Shown piece by piece: positions 45,212-52,748 of a stretch of 64,000 nt of DNA. Under the pieces are notes generated by a model. That model was given only the letters and a program-made list of their open reading frames with translations, was not told the DNA's origin and did not search any database. Within the stretch, counting starts at the first letter, position 1. Each line of letters opens with the position of its first letter. A program made the translations under genes and the position numbers. The DNA comes from G963664115 sp965263045. GTDB taxonomy: Bacteria; Acidobacteriota; Terriglobia; 20CM-2-55-15. The stretch covers positions 1,240,001-1,304,000 of the forward strand of contig CBDHGK010000041.1 of assembly GCA_965263045.1 (NCBI GenBank), in the 5' to 3' direction.

Positions 45212-46249
45212 ATGTCCAGACTATACAACGTGTCGCGGGGTGTCCTGGCCATTGCTGCTCTGGTATGTCTGCTGCATCCCTCGATCCTCATCGCTCAGTT
45301 CACGACACCGGAGACGTTTGACATCAACCGCTTTTCCCCCAACGGCGGACAGTTCGAAACGTTTTTCGTGACCGAGACCGCTGCGCTCGTGGACGTGCTT
45401 CGGTCGAACACCGTCAGAGCCGACACGCGTGTCCTGGTGACCGCGTATTCCGATGGACAGCTCGCGCTGCTGACCGACCAGATGTCTTTTCACCATATCG
45501 CCCAGGGGGAAGCTGGCGGTCAGCCCTGGATGGTCACGTTCTGAGTGATCTGCAACACCGGGGTCAGTTTGACCCCTACGGTCGACGGGAAGCTCTACCA
45601 CTTCGAAAACCCGGGAATCTACGATGGCCTGTTCATTATGGCCGACACGGAGACGTCCACGTTCTGGAACCACATCACGGGCGAGGCGCTCCACGGAGCA
45701 CTCGTCGGTCACCGACTTCCAATATCGAACCTGCTCCAGATGAACGTGCAGCAGGCGTTGGAGATGGACCCCGATATGGAAATCGCAATCTCGACCTACG
45801 AAGGGCGGGTGGGGGGCGGACAATTCGCCAGGGATGATGAAAACGCACAGATGGGCACCCGATTCGCAGGTACGCTGGGAAACGAGGACGAACGGCGGCC
45901 TCGAATGGAGCTCGGGCTGGGAGTCTGGACGGATCAGACACAACGCTACTACGCTCTTGAGGCCATCCGTGCGGGCGACAACGCCGTTATTGATGAGCTT
46001 GATGGCCGAAACCTGCTGATCTACCTCGATCCGATTTCATCCACGCCGGCCGCTCTGTACGTGAACGCCGACGGCGCCCGGGTCGAGGGTCGAGACATCC
46101 GCCTGGATGATGACACGCTCGTTCGGGCCGGGGGCGTGGTTGGGCCCGACGGCGTGGCCATAAATGTAGAGCGCCCGTTGCAGCTCTTCACCCGCTGGTA
46201 TGGATTCTCCCGGACGTTCTCCAGTCCGGAGATCTTCGGGGAAGAGTAA
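45212..46249 (+). CDS. Exported DUF3179 protein, selenocysteine in the UxxC motif (candidate selenoprotein)
   Basis: The reading begins at ATG 45212 (or the adjacent GTG 45209) with a signal peptide (LAIAALVCLLHPSILIAQ). An in-frame UGA at 45542-45544 encodes residue 111 of 345. The surrounding sequence is VTF-UGA-VICNTG. DUF3179 family members carry VTYCPLCGT or a close variant here, so UGA replaces the first Cys of the conserved CxxC. Family sequence continues after it: GKLYHFENPGIYDGLFIMAD, then STFWNHITGEALHGALVGHR. A hairpin with a GU-containing loop follows at selenocysteine-insertion spacing. The role of the domain is unsettled. A redox or metal site is likely given the UxxC and the DsbD and TlpA-like neighbours. 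Confidence 0.82.
45560..45576 (+). promoter_or_regulatory. Candidate bacterial SECIS hairpin in the DUF3179 gene
   Basis: GGGGTCA pairs perfectly with TGACCCC around the loop GTT; outer ACC/GGT pairs may extend it. The loop G is 23 nt after the UGA. A small apical loop with G and U at this distance fits known bacterial SECIS elements such as that of E. coli fdhF. Confidence 0.65.
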
Positions 46250-46288
46250 CCGTTGGCCAGGGCGCTCCTATTTGGAGGAATGAAACCG

Positions 46289-46858
46289 ATGAAAGTGTGG
46301 TTGGCCTTCCCGGCCACAATAGGGCTGCTCATTTGTGCCGCGACATCACTTGCGTCAGAACCGAAACTCCAGGAACTGGACGTGTGCGAGCCGGATGGTG
46401 AGGTTGCAAACCTTGACTTCACTCTCAAAGATACGAACGGCGAAGACGTTGCACTCAGCGACTACTCGGGTAAGGTCATTCTGCTGGATTTCTGGGCCAC
46501 GTGGTGTGTCCCTTGCAAGATCGAGATTCCGGGTTTCATCGAGCTGTTCGACAAATACGAGGCGGAAGGATTCGTTGTGTTGGGCGTTTCGGTCGACGGC
46601 CTGGAAGAGCCGAATTTGTCAGTCGATGAAACGCTCCGCAGGCTCCAGGCGTTCGGTGACGAACTTGAGATGGACTATCCCATCCTCCTCGGCGCCCGGC
46701 GGCAGGACCTGCTGGATGCGTTCGGGCCGCCGATCGGTTTTCCCACCACATTCGTGATCGGGCGGGATCTCAAGATCTGCAGTCAGCACACGGGCTTTGC
46801 TCCGAAAGAAACTTTTGAGTCCGAGATCCGCGCGGCCCTCGGATATTCCACGCTGTAA
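46289..46858 (+). CDS. TlpA/ResA-like exported thioredoxin-family protein
   Basis: 189 residues from the ATG at 46289, chosen because GGAGG lies ten bases upstream and it begins the signal peptide (VWLAFPATIGLLICAATSLA). The thioredoxin fold has ILLDFWATWCVPCKIEIPGF (WCVPC active site), a VVLGVSVDG strand and the cis-Pro in IGFPTTFVIG. One extra Cys lies near the mature N-terminus (LDVCEPDG) and one near the C-terminus (KICSQHTG). It probably reduces exported protein thiols, fed by the DsbD-like protein encoded upstream. It starts 39 bp after the DUF3179 gene and is likely co-transcribed. Confidence 0.92.
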   Translation: MKVWLAFPATIGLLICAATSLASEPKLQELDVCEPDGEVANLDFTLKDTNGEDVALSDYSGKVILLDFWATWCVPCKIEIPGFIELFDKYEAEGFVVLGVSVDGLEEPNLSVDETLRRLQAFGDELEMDYPILLGARRQDLLDAFGPPIGFPTTFVIGRDLKICSQHTGFAPKETFESEIRAALGYSTL

Positions 46859-47253
46859 CGAGGCAGCAGCGGATCCATCCGCCAATACTTCGTTGCGCTT
46901 GTTCGGGTTGCCTCGACGTATTTCCAATACGCCTCGGCCAACCCTCCCTTCGCGCGCCTCGTCCTGGCGGCGCCTCCGCTGCTCCCGTGACAGGGCTTGT
47001 CGTAGTGCAGGGAATTCACAGTTAGCAGAGCTGCCGATAGCGGTTCCGGGACCGACACCTGACTTCGTCGCAATCGGGGCGTCGAACGCCCCGTTCGTCC
47101 CGCCTGAGGGCATTGGAGCTTGCCAGATTGCCCGATGCCTCACCGTTATGAGCCGAGAGGCTCGGGGAGGCCGAATGCACCTGAGAAGATTCTGAAAACT
47201 CCAGACCAACAATGCAGGGTTTTCAACAGTTACGAATGCTGCGGGAATCCTTT
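46859..47253. other. Intergenic stretch with repeat sequence
   Basis: About 395 bases between convergent genes. No gene is convincing. It contains one copy of the 22-bp GTTCCGGGAC repeat at 47043-47064 and sequence that looks like a degraded element. Confidence 0.5.
47043..47064. repeat. 22-bp REP-like repeat, copy 1
   Basis: GTTCCGGGACCGACACCTGA plus CT; it recurs at 48063-48084 with one mismatch. The two copies bracket the PEP-CTERM gene and its neighbouring fragment. Confidence 0.6.
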
Positions 47254-47829
47254 CTATATGTCATTTGGAGGCGAGTTTTTGCGTTTCCCCGCAACCGCCA
47301 GGGCCGTCAGTCCCATGCCGACGAGCAGGAGAGTCCGGGGTTCGGGAAGCGTATTCGTTCCGTAAAAGGCAATACTTTGAATCTGGTAGCCGCCGGCCAG
47401 GCTCAACTGCTGGGCTGGAGCAGTGTGCCGATCTCTCCGATGAACCGCGTAGGTCTTCTCCTGATTCTGTCCGTTGGGCCCAAGACCCCACATGGTGACA
47501 TAGGTCAGCCAGTAGGATGACCCGGTGAAGTCCCACCAGATCATAGCGTTATTGGTGGCATCAGAAGAAAACACATTCGTAAAGAAATATTGACCGCTGT
47601 CGATGAGGCCGTATCGGCTCACCCATCCGTTGAAGTACTCAGCTCCCTGGGGCGTGTTGAAGGTGCCGTGGGCGGCTTCGTCGAAGAATACCGCCTGCGA
47701 CCAGTTTCGTGGACCGCCCGGACCCGGTGGCGTGATCTCCATCAAATCAGCGCGTCCTTCGGACACTCCGGCGAAAAGCAGGGCGGCGACCGCCATGGCA
47801 AATAGTTCGACGTTTTTGAATGTCAGCAT
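47254..47829 (-). CDS. PEP-CTERM sorting-domain protein
   Basis: 191 residues with GGAAGG before the ATG, a signal peptide (VELFAMAVAALLFAGVSEGRA) given here as FAMAVAALLFAGVSEG, and a C-terminal tail of LPEPRTLLLVGMGLTALAVA followed by GKRKN, which is the PEP motif, hydrophobic helix and basic end recognised by exosortase. The passenger is an aromatic-rich beta domain (AMIWWDFTGSSYWLTYVTMW) of unknown function. The split lectin gene at 9733 is the other PEP-CTERM gene in the window. The cognate exosortase must be elsewhere in the genome. Confidence 0.88.
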   Translation of the reverse strand: MLTFKNVELFAMAVAALLFAGVSEGRADLMEITPPGPGGPRNWSQAVFFDEAAHGTFNTPQGAEYFNGWVSRYGLIDSGQYFFTNVFSSDATNNAMIWWDFTGSSYWLTYVTMWGLGPNGQNQEKTYAVHRRDRHTAPAQQLSLAGGYQIQSIAFYGTNTLPEPRTLLLVGMGLTALAVAGKRKNSPPNDI

Positions 47830-47850
47830 CGGACCTTCCTGTTTCGATCG

Positions 47851-48060
47851 CTATTGCGTCACGAACGGATCGCGGATCAGAATTGCTGGCGACGATACGT
47901 GTGAAGTTTCAGCCACGGTCAGTGCTATGTCAACGGTATTGACAGAGTCTCGCGAAGGCTCCTCCCCGGCTTTCAAAAGCTCTATCCCGGGCAGCCAGGC
48001 GCGGCCGAGTGGGGGTTCAAGTCCGGAGATTTCCGCGATTCCAACGACGACATAGTTCGG
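47851..48060 (-). pseudogene. Unidentified gene fragment upstream of the PEP-CTERM gene
   Basis: About 70 codons reading YVVVGIAEISGLEPPLGRAW, then SVNTVDIALTVAETS and ILIRDPFVTQ before TAG at 47851. The composition looks like a real C-terminal domain. Upstream, coding sense stops at the 22-bp repeat (48063-48084), so the gene seems truncated there. I do not recognise the family. It ends 21 bp before the PEP-CTERM start. Confidence 0.4.
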
Positions 48061-48062
48061 TA

Positions 48063-48084
48063 GTTCCGGGACGGACACCTGACT
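48063..48084. repeat. 22-bp REP-like repeat, copy 2
   Basis: GTTCCGGGACGGACACCTGA plus CT, one mismatch from the copy at 47043. It abuts the broken end of the gene fragment at 47851-48060. Confidence 0.6.
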
Positions 48085-48187
48085 CGGGTGGGATCGGGTA
48101 GTCGAGCGTACCGATTGTTCCAGCTGTGGCCAGGGTGGGCTTCAATGAAACACGGGGAGTTGACGAATAAAACGGCCCCGTTCCGTC

Positions 48188-48619
48188 TCAGTTCGGGTGG
48201 GTCACGCCCCTTTCGCCTGCCTGCCCGGGCGCGGCGCGGATCTCGGTTCCATCAGGGAGTAAAACCCGCTCCGGGTTCAGCGCGTAAATTTCTTCTGCGA
48301 TGGCCCTCGGTCCAGCAACGGTCAATTCCATGCCCGCGGCGAAGGTCGAAACCGTGAGTCCGAGTCGCTTCATGTTGAGGACATTTGTGAATTGCATCAT
48401 CCATTCGACCCTCGGGCCGTCGCCATCTGCGACCTCGACCCTCAAGATCGGATGTGGATTCGTGAACGACCACTGGGTGACGAGACCACGAATCTCCACA
48501 ATTCGATCCCGATCGAAAAACACCGCTGCAGAATGATGGGCAGCGCCTTGATTAATGGGCAGCAGCAGTCCAACGGCCACAAGCGCACCGACCAGCAATG
48601 TCGCTATCGTCGATCTCAT
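48188..48619 (-). CDS. Secreted DUF6152-family protein
   Basis: 143 residues from the ATG at 48619, preceded by GAGGAGATTC; a longer reading from 48715 lacks sense. The signal peptide (STIATLLVGALVAVGLLLP) ends before AAHHSAAVFFDRDRIVEIRG. The paired His and the FTNPHPILRVEV strand are DUF6152 features, and a YALNPERVLLPDGTE segment closes the domain. It is related to residues 20-125 of the fused protein at 36031. It lies 28 bp downstream of the IS-broken gene that encodes the counterpart of that protein's C-terminal domain, so the two were probably an operon. Confidence 0.88.
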   Translation of the reverse strand: MRSTIATLLVGALVAVGLLLPINQGAAHHSAAVFFDRDRIVEIRGLVTQWSFTNPHPILRVEVADGDGPRVEWMMQFTNVLNMKRLGLTVSTFAAGMELTVAGPRAIAEEIYALNPERVLLPDGTEIRAAPGQAGERGVTHPN

Positions 48620-49313
48620 ATTGAATCTCCTCTGCACGGACGGTTGGCTACGGCACTCCGTAAACCGGGGCCAGAAACGGCAGCACCGTGTGCGAGTTTT
48701 CGATGTCGCACGCAAATTCCAGCCATTCCTCGTCTGTTCGATCCCAAGAGTAACTGTATCGGTACGGCCCGAGAATCATCAGCGGATCCTCGGTGACAAC
48801 CTTCACGCGAAGGCGACCTTCGTCGAGCCAGTATCGCTCACTCACTTTTTTTCGCTGCGAGGACGCAATCGTGGGCGATCCGTCGCTGAATCCATGGGGG
48901 TCGTAGGTGAACTTGGTAGTTTCGACGACGAGCTGGTCGCCCTCGTACCGGCCAACCGAATAGCCCTGCAGAAAGTACTCGCCGACGCTCGGCGCCGGTT
49001 CGGAGTGCCCCTCCATCCAGACCGTACGCACGACGTCGTCCTTCTCGTACATCAACAGCACCCGGTCCGCCTGCTGTTGGATCTGAAAGTTGTAGGAGTC
49101 GGTCGCGATGCGGGGCATCGTGGCCGCCACGCAGTCGTACTTGGGGTACGCACGCTCATCCAGGACGCCCCTCAGCGCCTCCGCCCGCGCGTTCAACTGC
49201 AAGGGATCCAGCACTTCACGCCTTTCTGCACGCTCCCAGATCCCCGACAGGCCGGGAATAGCAGCGGACGCACCCGGAATCTGAGCGCTGGTTGGCATGG
49301 CCTCTGTCCCCGG

Positions 49314-50754
49314 GAATGTGTGCCAATCTTAGTTGGAAATTGAAACGGCTCCAAACCCCATGGTTTGATGGTATTGGAAGAAACAACATCAAGCCTGTAA
49401 GAGAAAGGAGCCGAGATGAGGAGTCTGTTACGTTCGGTAAAGAAACGCAAGAAGTCGCGTGTGCTGGGTGAGGTCGAGGTCCTGAGCCGGGAGGAATACT
49501 CGGGACTGGAATTGGACTCGAAGGTGGAGATGATTCGGGCGTTGATCCCACTGGGGTTGATGCACGTGGAGGAGTTGCTCGACGAGGAAGTGAAGTCGTT
49601 GGCGGGTGAGCGATACGCACGAAAGGAGGCGGCGTTGCGGGGCCGGCGACACGGGAGCAATCCGGGGACCGTGGGGCTGGGTGGCCAGCGGGTGCCGGTT
49701 CGGGTGCCTCGAGTGCGCAGCGTGGCGGGCGGGGAGATTCCGCTTCGGACCTACGAGGAACTCAGTCCGGGTGGCGCGGTGAACGAGCTACTGCTCAGAC
49801 GTGTGCTGTATGGGATCTCCTGCCGGAACTATGAATCGGCCGCTGAAGCGATTCCGGGAGCGATCGGACTGTCGAGTTCGACAGTGTCTCGAGGATTCGT
49901 CCAGGCGAGTGCCGCGAAACTTCGGGAGATGCAGGAGCGGGATCTGAGTGGCGAGGACGTCGTGGCGATCTTCCTGGACGGGAAGGCGTTTGCCGACGCC
50001 CTGATGGTAGTGGCCCTGGGCGTCACGCTTTCGGGCGACAAACGCTTCTTGGGCTTCGTGGAGACCGACACGGAGAACGAGCAAGTGCTGACTCCGTTTC
50101 TCCGTTCGTTGATGGAGCGGGGCCTGGACATCTCTGAAGGCGTGCTGGTGATTGTCGACGGCGGCAAAGGTCTGCGGGCGGCGGTCAAGAAGGCATTCAG
50201 GAATCGAGCCCTGGTCCAACGCTGCCAATGGCACAAACGCGAGAACGTCGTGAGATACCTATCGAAGACCGAGCAAGCCGTGTGGCGACGCCGGCTGCAG
50301 CGGGCCTACGAGCGCCCGGAGTACGACGAAGCTCGGGCGGCGCTCGGAGAGCTCCATGGAGAGCTCGAGGAGCGAAACCAATCGGGGGCTGCGAGCCTTG
50401 AGGAAGGCCTGGAAGAGACCCTCACGTTGCATCGGCTCGGCGTGTACGGGGTCTTGGGCCGTTCGTTCAAGACGACGAATTGCCTGGAATCGGTCAATGC
50501 CCTTGTCGAGGAAAGGTGTGCGAAGGTCGATCATTGGAAGAACTCGAGTCAGCGGCAACGCTGGTTGGCGACGGCGCTCATCGACATCGAACCGCGCCTG
50601 AGGAAGGTGATCGGCTACCGTCATCTTCCAAAGCTCCGCGAAGCCCTCCAGCGAGAGCTGAAAATTGAGGCGAAGACGTCGACGAGATCGAAGAAGAAGG
50701 TTGCATGACCCATCGTGAGCCGTGGAGAGTTTCAACTAAGAATGGGCTTGACTC
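49314..50754 (+). mobile_element. IS256-family insertion sequence, copy B
   Basis: 1,441 bp, same ends as copies A and C, with the 8-bp target duplication GTCCCCGG at 49306-49313 and 50755-50762. Only one silent difference from copy A was noticed in the transposase gene (GACGGTGTC versus GACAGTGTC). Confidence 0.95.
49416..50708 (+). CDS. IS256-family transposase (copy B)
   Basis: 430 residues, identical to the copy A product at 20850-22142, with all three catalytic acidic regions intact. It reads opposite to the gene it interrupts. Confidence 0.96.
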   Translation: MRSLLRSVKKRKKSRVLGEVEVLSREEYSGLELDSKVEMIRALIPLGLMHVEELLDEEVKSLAGERYARKEAALRGRRHGSNPGTVGLGGQRVPVRVPRVRSVAGGEIPLRTYEELSPGGAVNELLLRRVLYGISCRNYESAAEAIPGAIGLSSSTVSRGFVQASAAKLREMQERDLSGEDVVAIFLDGKAFADALMVVALGVTLSGDKRFLGFVETDTENEQVLTPFLRSLMERGLDISEGVLVIVDGGKGLRAAVKKAFRNRALVQRCQWHKRENVVRYLSKTEQAVWRRRLQRAYERPEYDEARAALGELHGELEERNQSGAASLEEGLEETLTLHRLGVYGVLGRSFKTTNCLESVNALVEERCAKVDHWKNSSQRQRWLATALIDIEPRLRKVIGYRHLPKLREALQRELKIEAKTSTRSKKKVA

Positions 50755-50935
50755 GTCCCCGGGATCAGGAGCACCGTGACAGCAGCCATTTTAATCAGGC
50801 GGCGCTTCCTGGGATTTCTGTTTGCCGACCTCATCGAATATCTCCCTCTTCAAGAGGAATTCTCCGGGGTGGCAAGCCACGTCCCGGAGACCGTCGGATT
50901 TGGTGTCTAGTATTGAGATGAATCCAGTTCCATCG

Positions 50936-51994
50936 CTATGCGTCGATTCTTAATAGGCGGATCAAGTTGCCTCCGAGGATGGCCTCCTTGTGGGCGTCAT
51001 CCAGCGAGGGCGACTCTGCAATCAGGTCGATCGTGTCGGGCCAGTTGAACGGAATATCGGACCCGTATACCACCTGGCTCACACCGGTTTCGGCAACCAG
51101 ATGGCGTAAACCCTCTTCGGAAAAGATCATGGAATCGACGAAAATTTGGTCTTTGAGATATTCACTCGGGTTCTTCTGATTGGCGCAGTTCGCATTGTTT
51201 CTCACGCTGCAGGCAACTTCAGTGCGGCCCAGGTAGGATGGCAGATAGCCCCCGGCGTGGGACCCGCAGATCTTCAGTTGAGGGAAACGGTCCAGAACCC
51301 CGTCAAAAATCATATGGGTCAGAAATACCGTTGTCTCCAGCGGATTTCCGATGATGTTGCCCAGGTCCCCCCGACCGGCAAGTCCGTCCTCGCGCACGAT
51401 GTTGTCCGCATTTCCCGGGTGCATGAAAACCGGAACGTCCAGCTCCTGGGCCTTGGCCCAGAACGGGTCGTACTGCGCCGAAGTAGGAAGCTCATTGTTC
51501 ACGTGACCGCCGATCGAAGCACCACGAAGGCCCAATTCGTTGACCGCATACTCAAGTTGCTCGGCCGCGAGATCGGGATGCTGCAGCGCCACCGACGAGA
51601 GCGCGACAAACCTTTCCGGGTGTGTGGCGCACCATTCTGCGAGGCTCTCGTCATGGATCCGGACGATTTCGGCTGCCAGGGGGCGATCGGCCCCATACCA
51701 CCAGTATTGATTGATGCTGAGCGCCTGGATATCAATACCGCGCGTGTCCATTTCTTCCAGACGGTCCGGCCCCAGGACGGCACGGCTCCCCCCCGGGGCC
51801 GCCTCTGGCAGCCGGGCCCGGAGCTCGTCATTGAAGGCACAGTGAGCATGAATGTCCACGACCGTCGCAGCTCGCCCGCCAACTAACACTTCCCTGCGAG
51901 AGGATTGGGCCCGGGTGTTGCACCCTCCGGCCATCAGCAACGTCCCAGCCCCGGCGTATCCGAGGGCTCTTAAAAATTCTCTACGATTTGCCAT
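50936..51994 (-). CDS. Exported amidohydrolase-2 family protein (ACMSD-like)
   Basis: 352 residues from the ATG at 51994, which has GGGAGG upstream. The N-terminus NRREFLRALGYAGAGTLLMA is Tat-like with RREFL, and GGC could be a lipidation site. The amidohydrolase-2 barrel is complete: VVDIHAHCAF (HxH metal motif), LGLRGASIGGHVNN, VPVFMHPGNAD (metal His), RFPQLKICGSHAGGYLPSY and VVYGSDIPFNWP (Asp). This matches the 2-amino-3-carboxymuconate-6-semialdehyde decarboxylase-like group, which decarboxylates or hydrolyses aromatic-ring products using zinc. Tat export suggests folding with metal in the cytosol. The true substrate is unknown. Confidence 0.9.
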   Translation of the reverse strand: MANRREFLRALGYAGAGTLLMAGGCNTRAQSSRREVLVGGRAATVVDIHAHCAFNDELRARLPEAAPGGSRAVLGPDRLEEMDTRGIDIQALSINQYWWYGADRPLAAEIVRIHDESLAEWCATHPERFVALSSVALQHPDLAAEQLEYAVNELGLRGASIGGHVNNELPTSAQYDPFWAKAQELDVPVFMHPGNADNIVREDGLAGRGDLGNIIGNPLETTVFLTHMIFDGVLDRFPQLKICGSHAGGYLPSYLGRTEVACSVRNNANCANQKNPSEYLKDQIFVDSMIFSEEGLRHLVAETGVSQVVYGSDIPFNWPDTIDLIAESPSLDDAHKEAILGGNLIRLLRIDA

Positions 51995-52167
51995 GAGGGT
52001 CCTCCCGTATTGTTCGATCTCAGCCATTCAGGTTGTCCCATTCTCCGAAGAATACACGGAATGAGCTCGAATACGAGGGGACAAATCCGAATCGGTAGTC
52101 GGGGTCAACATTACGCACATCTCGGCGGCTCACCGAGCAGGTTGTACGCCGCGCGCGTGACGTCCCT

Positions 52168-52602
52168 TCACTGGGCGTTATGAAAGACGTCGACGGCAAC
52201 GAACACGACCGGCTCTTCTCCATCATTTCGGTGCCAATGCGTCGTATCTTTGTTTGCAGAAGATGTATCTCCAGGTCCAAAATCCTGCTCGCTACCGTCT
52301 CCAAATGTAACGGTGTCCGTTCCCTGTAGAAAATAAACCACGACGGGTCGGTCCGCGTGGCTGTGGACGGCGTTGTGTCCCCCCGGTTCGATTGTAATCA
52401 GCCGCATCCGCAACTGGCGACCCTCCATGTTTTCGATCTCGGGTCCCAGGTCAATGACCTGTTTCGGCGTCGTGCTGAATCCCTGATTGCTGTTCGGAGC
52501 CAGTTGTTCGGAACTGGCCACCCGTGCATCCCAACCGAGAGCCACCGTCAGAATGAAAGCAGCAACCAGAAGACTGAGTAGGTAACGCGCTGATGTTGTC
52601 AT
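52168..52602 (-). CDS. Exported single-domain cupin
   Basis: 144 residues from the ATG at 52602, which has GGGAGG at ideal spacing. A signal peptide (YLLSLLVAAFILTVALG) precedes a cupin barrel: RLITIEPGGHNAVHSHADRP holds cupin motif 1 (GGHNAVHSH with two metal His), and WHRNDGEEPVVFVAVDVF is motif 2. The final Asp and His suit a mononuclear metal. Such small periplasmic cupins can be dioxygenases or binding proteins; nothing here decides. It follows the amidohydrolase-2 gene's direction and lies just upstream of it. Confidence 0.88.
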   Translation of the reverse strand: MTTSARYLLSLLVAAFILTVALGWDARVASSEQLAPNSNQGFSTTPKQVIDLGPEIENMEGRQLRMRLITIEPGGHNAVHSHADRPVVVYFLQGTDTVTFGDGSEQDFGPGDTSSANKDTTHWHRNDGEEPVVFVAVDVFHNAQ

Positions 52603-52748
52603 ATCCGATCCTCCCATTTACAGACCGAACGAAGGATAGTCAACCGAACCCTGCTTAGCAATAAAGGAATGGCCATCACCGGCCCGCGATCTCAGGACAT
52701 GACCCATAGCAGCGCGGAACACTCGAACAGGGCGAAGCCTCTCCCTAG

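Larger units (their letters stand above)
48648..50834 (-). pseudogene. Exported partner of the DUF6152 protein, broken by IS256 copy B
   Basis: Start at ATG 50834 with AGGGAG upstream. Codons run to 50755, are interrupted by the IS, and resume at 49305. Rejoining with one 8-bp target copy gives LIKMAAVTVLLIPGTEAMPT, a normal signal peptide with a RKRR n-region, and a 245-residue protein ending at VYGVP. The body (GYSVGRYEGDQLVVETTKFT, then RLRVKVVTEDPLMILGPYRY) matches the C-terminal domain of the fused protein at 36031. The part left beyond the IS could start at an internal ATG (MPTSAQIPG) but would lack an export signal. Confidence 0.9.
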
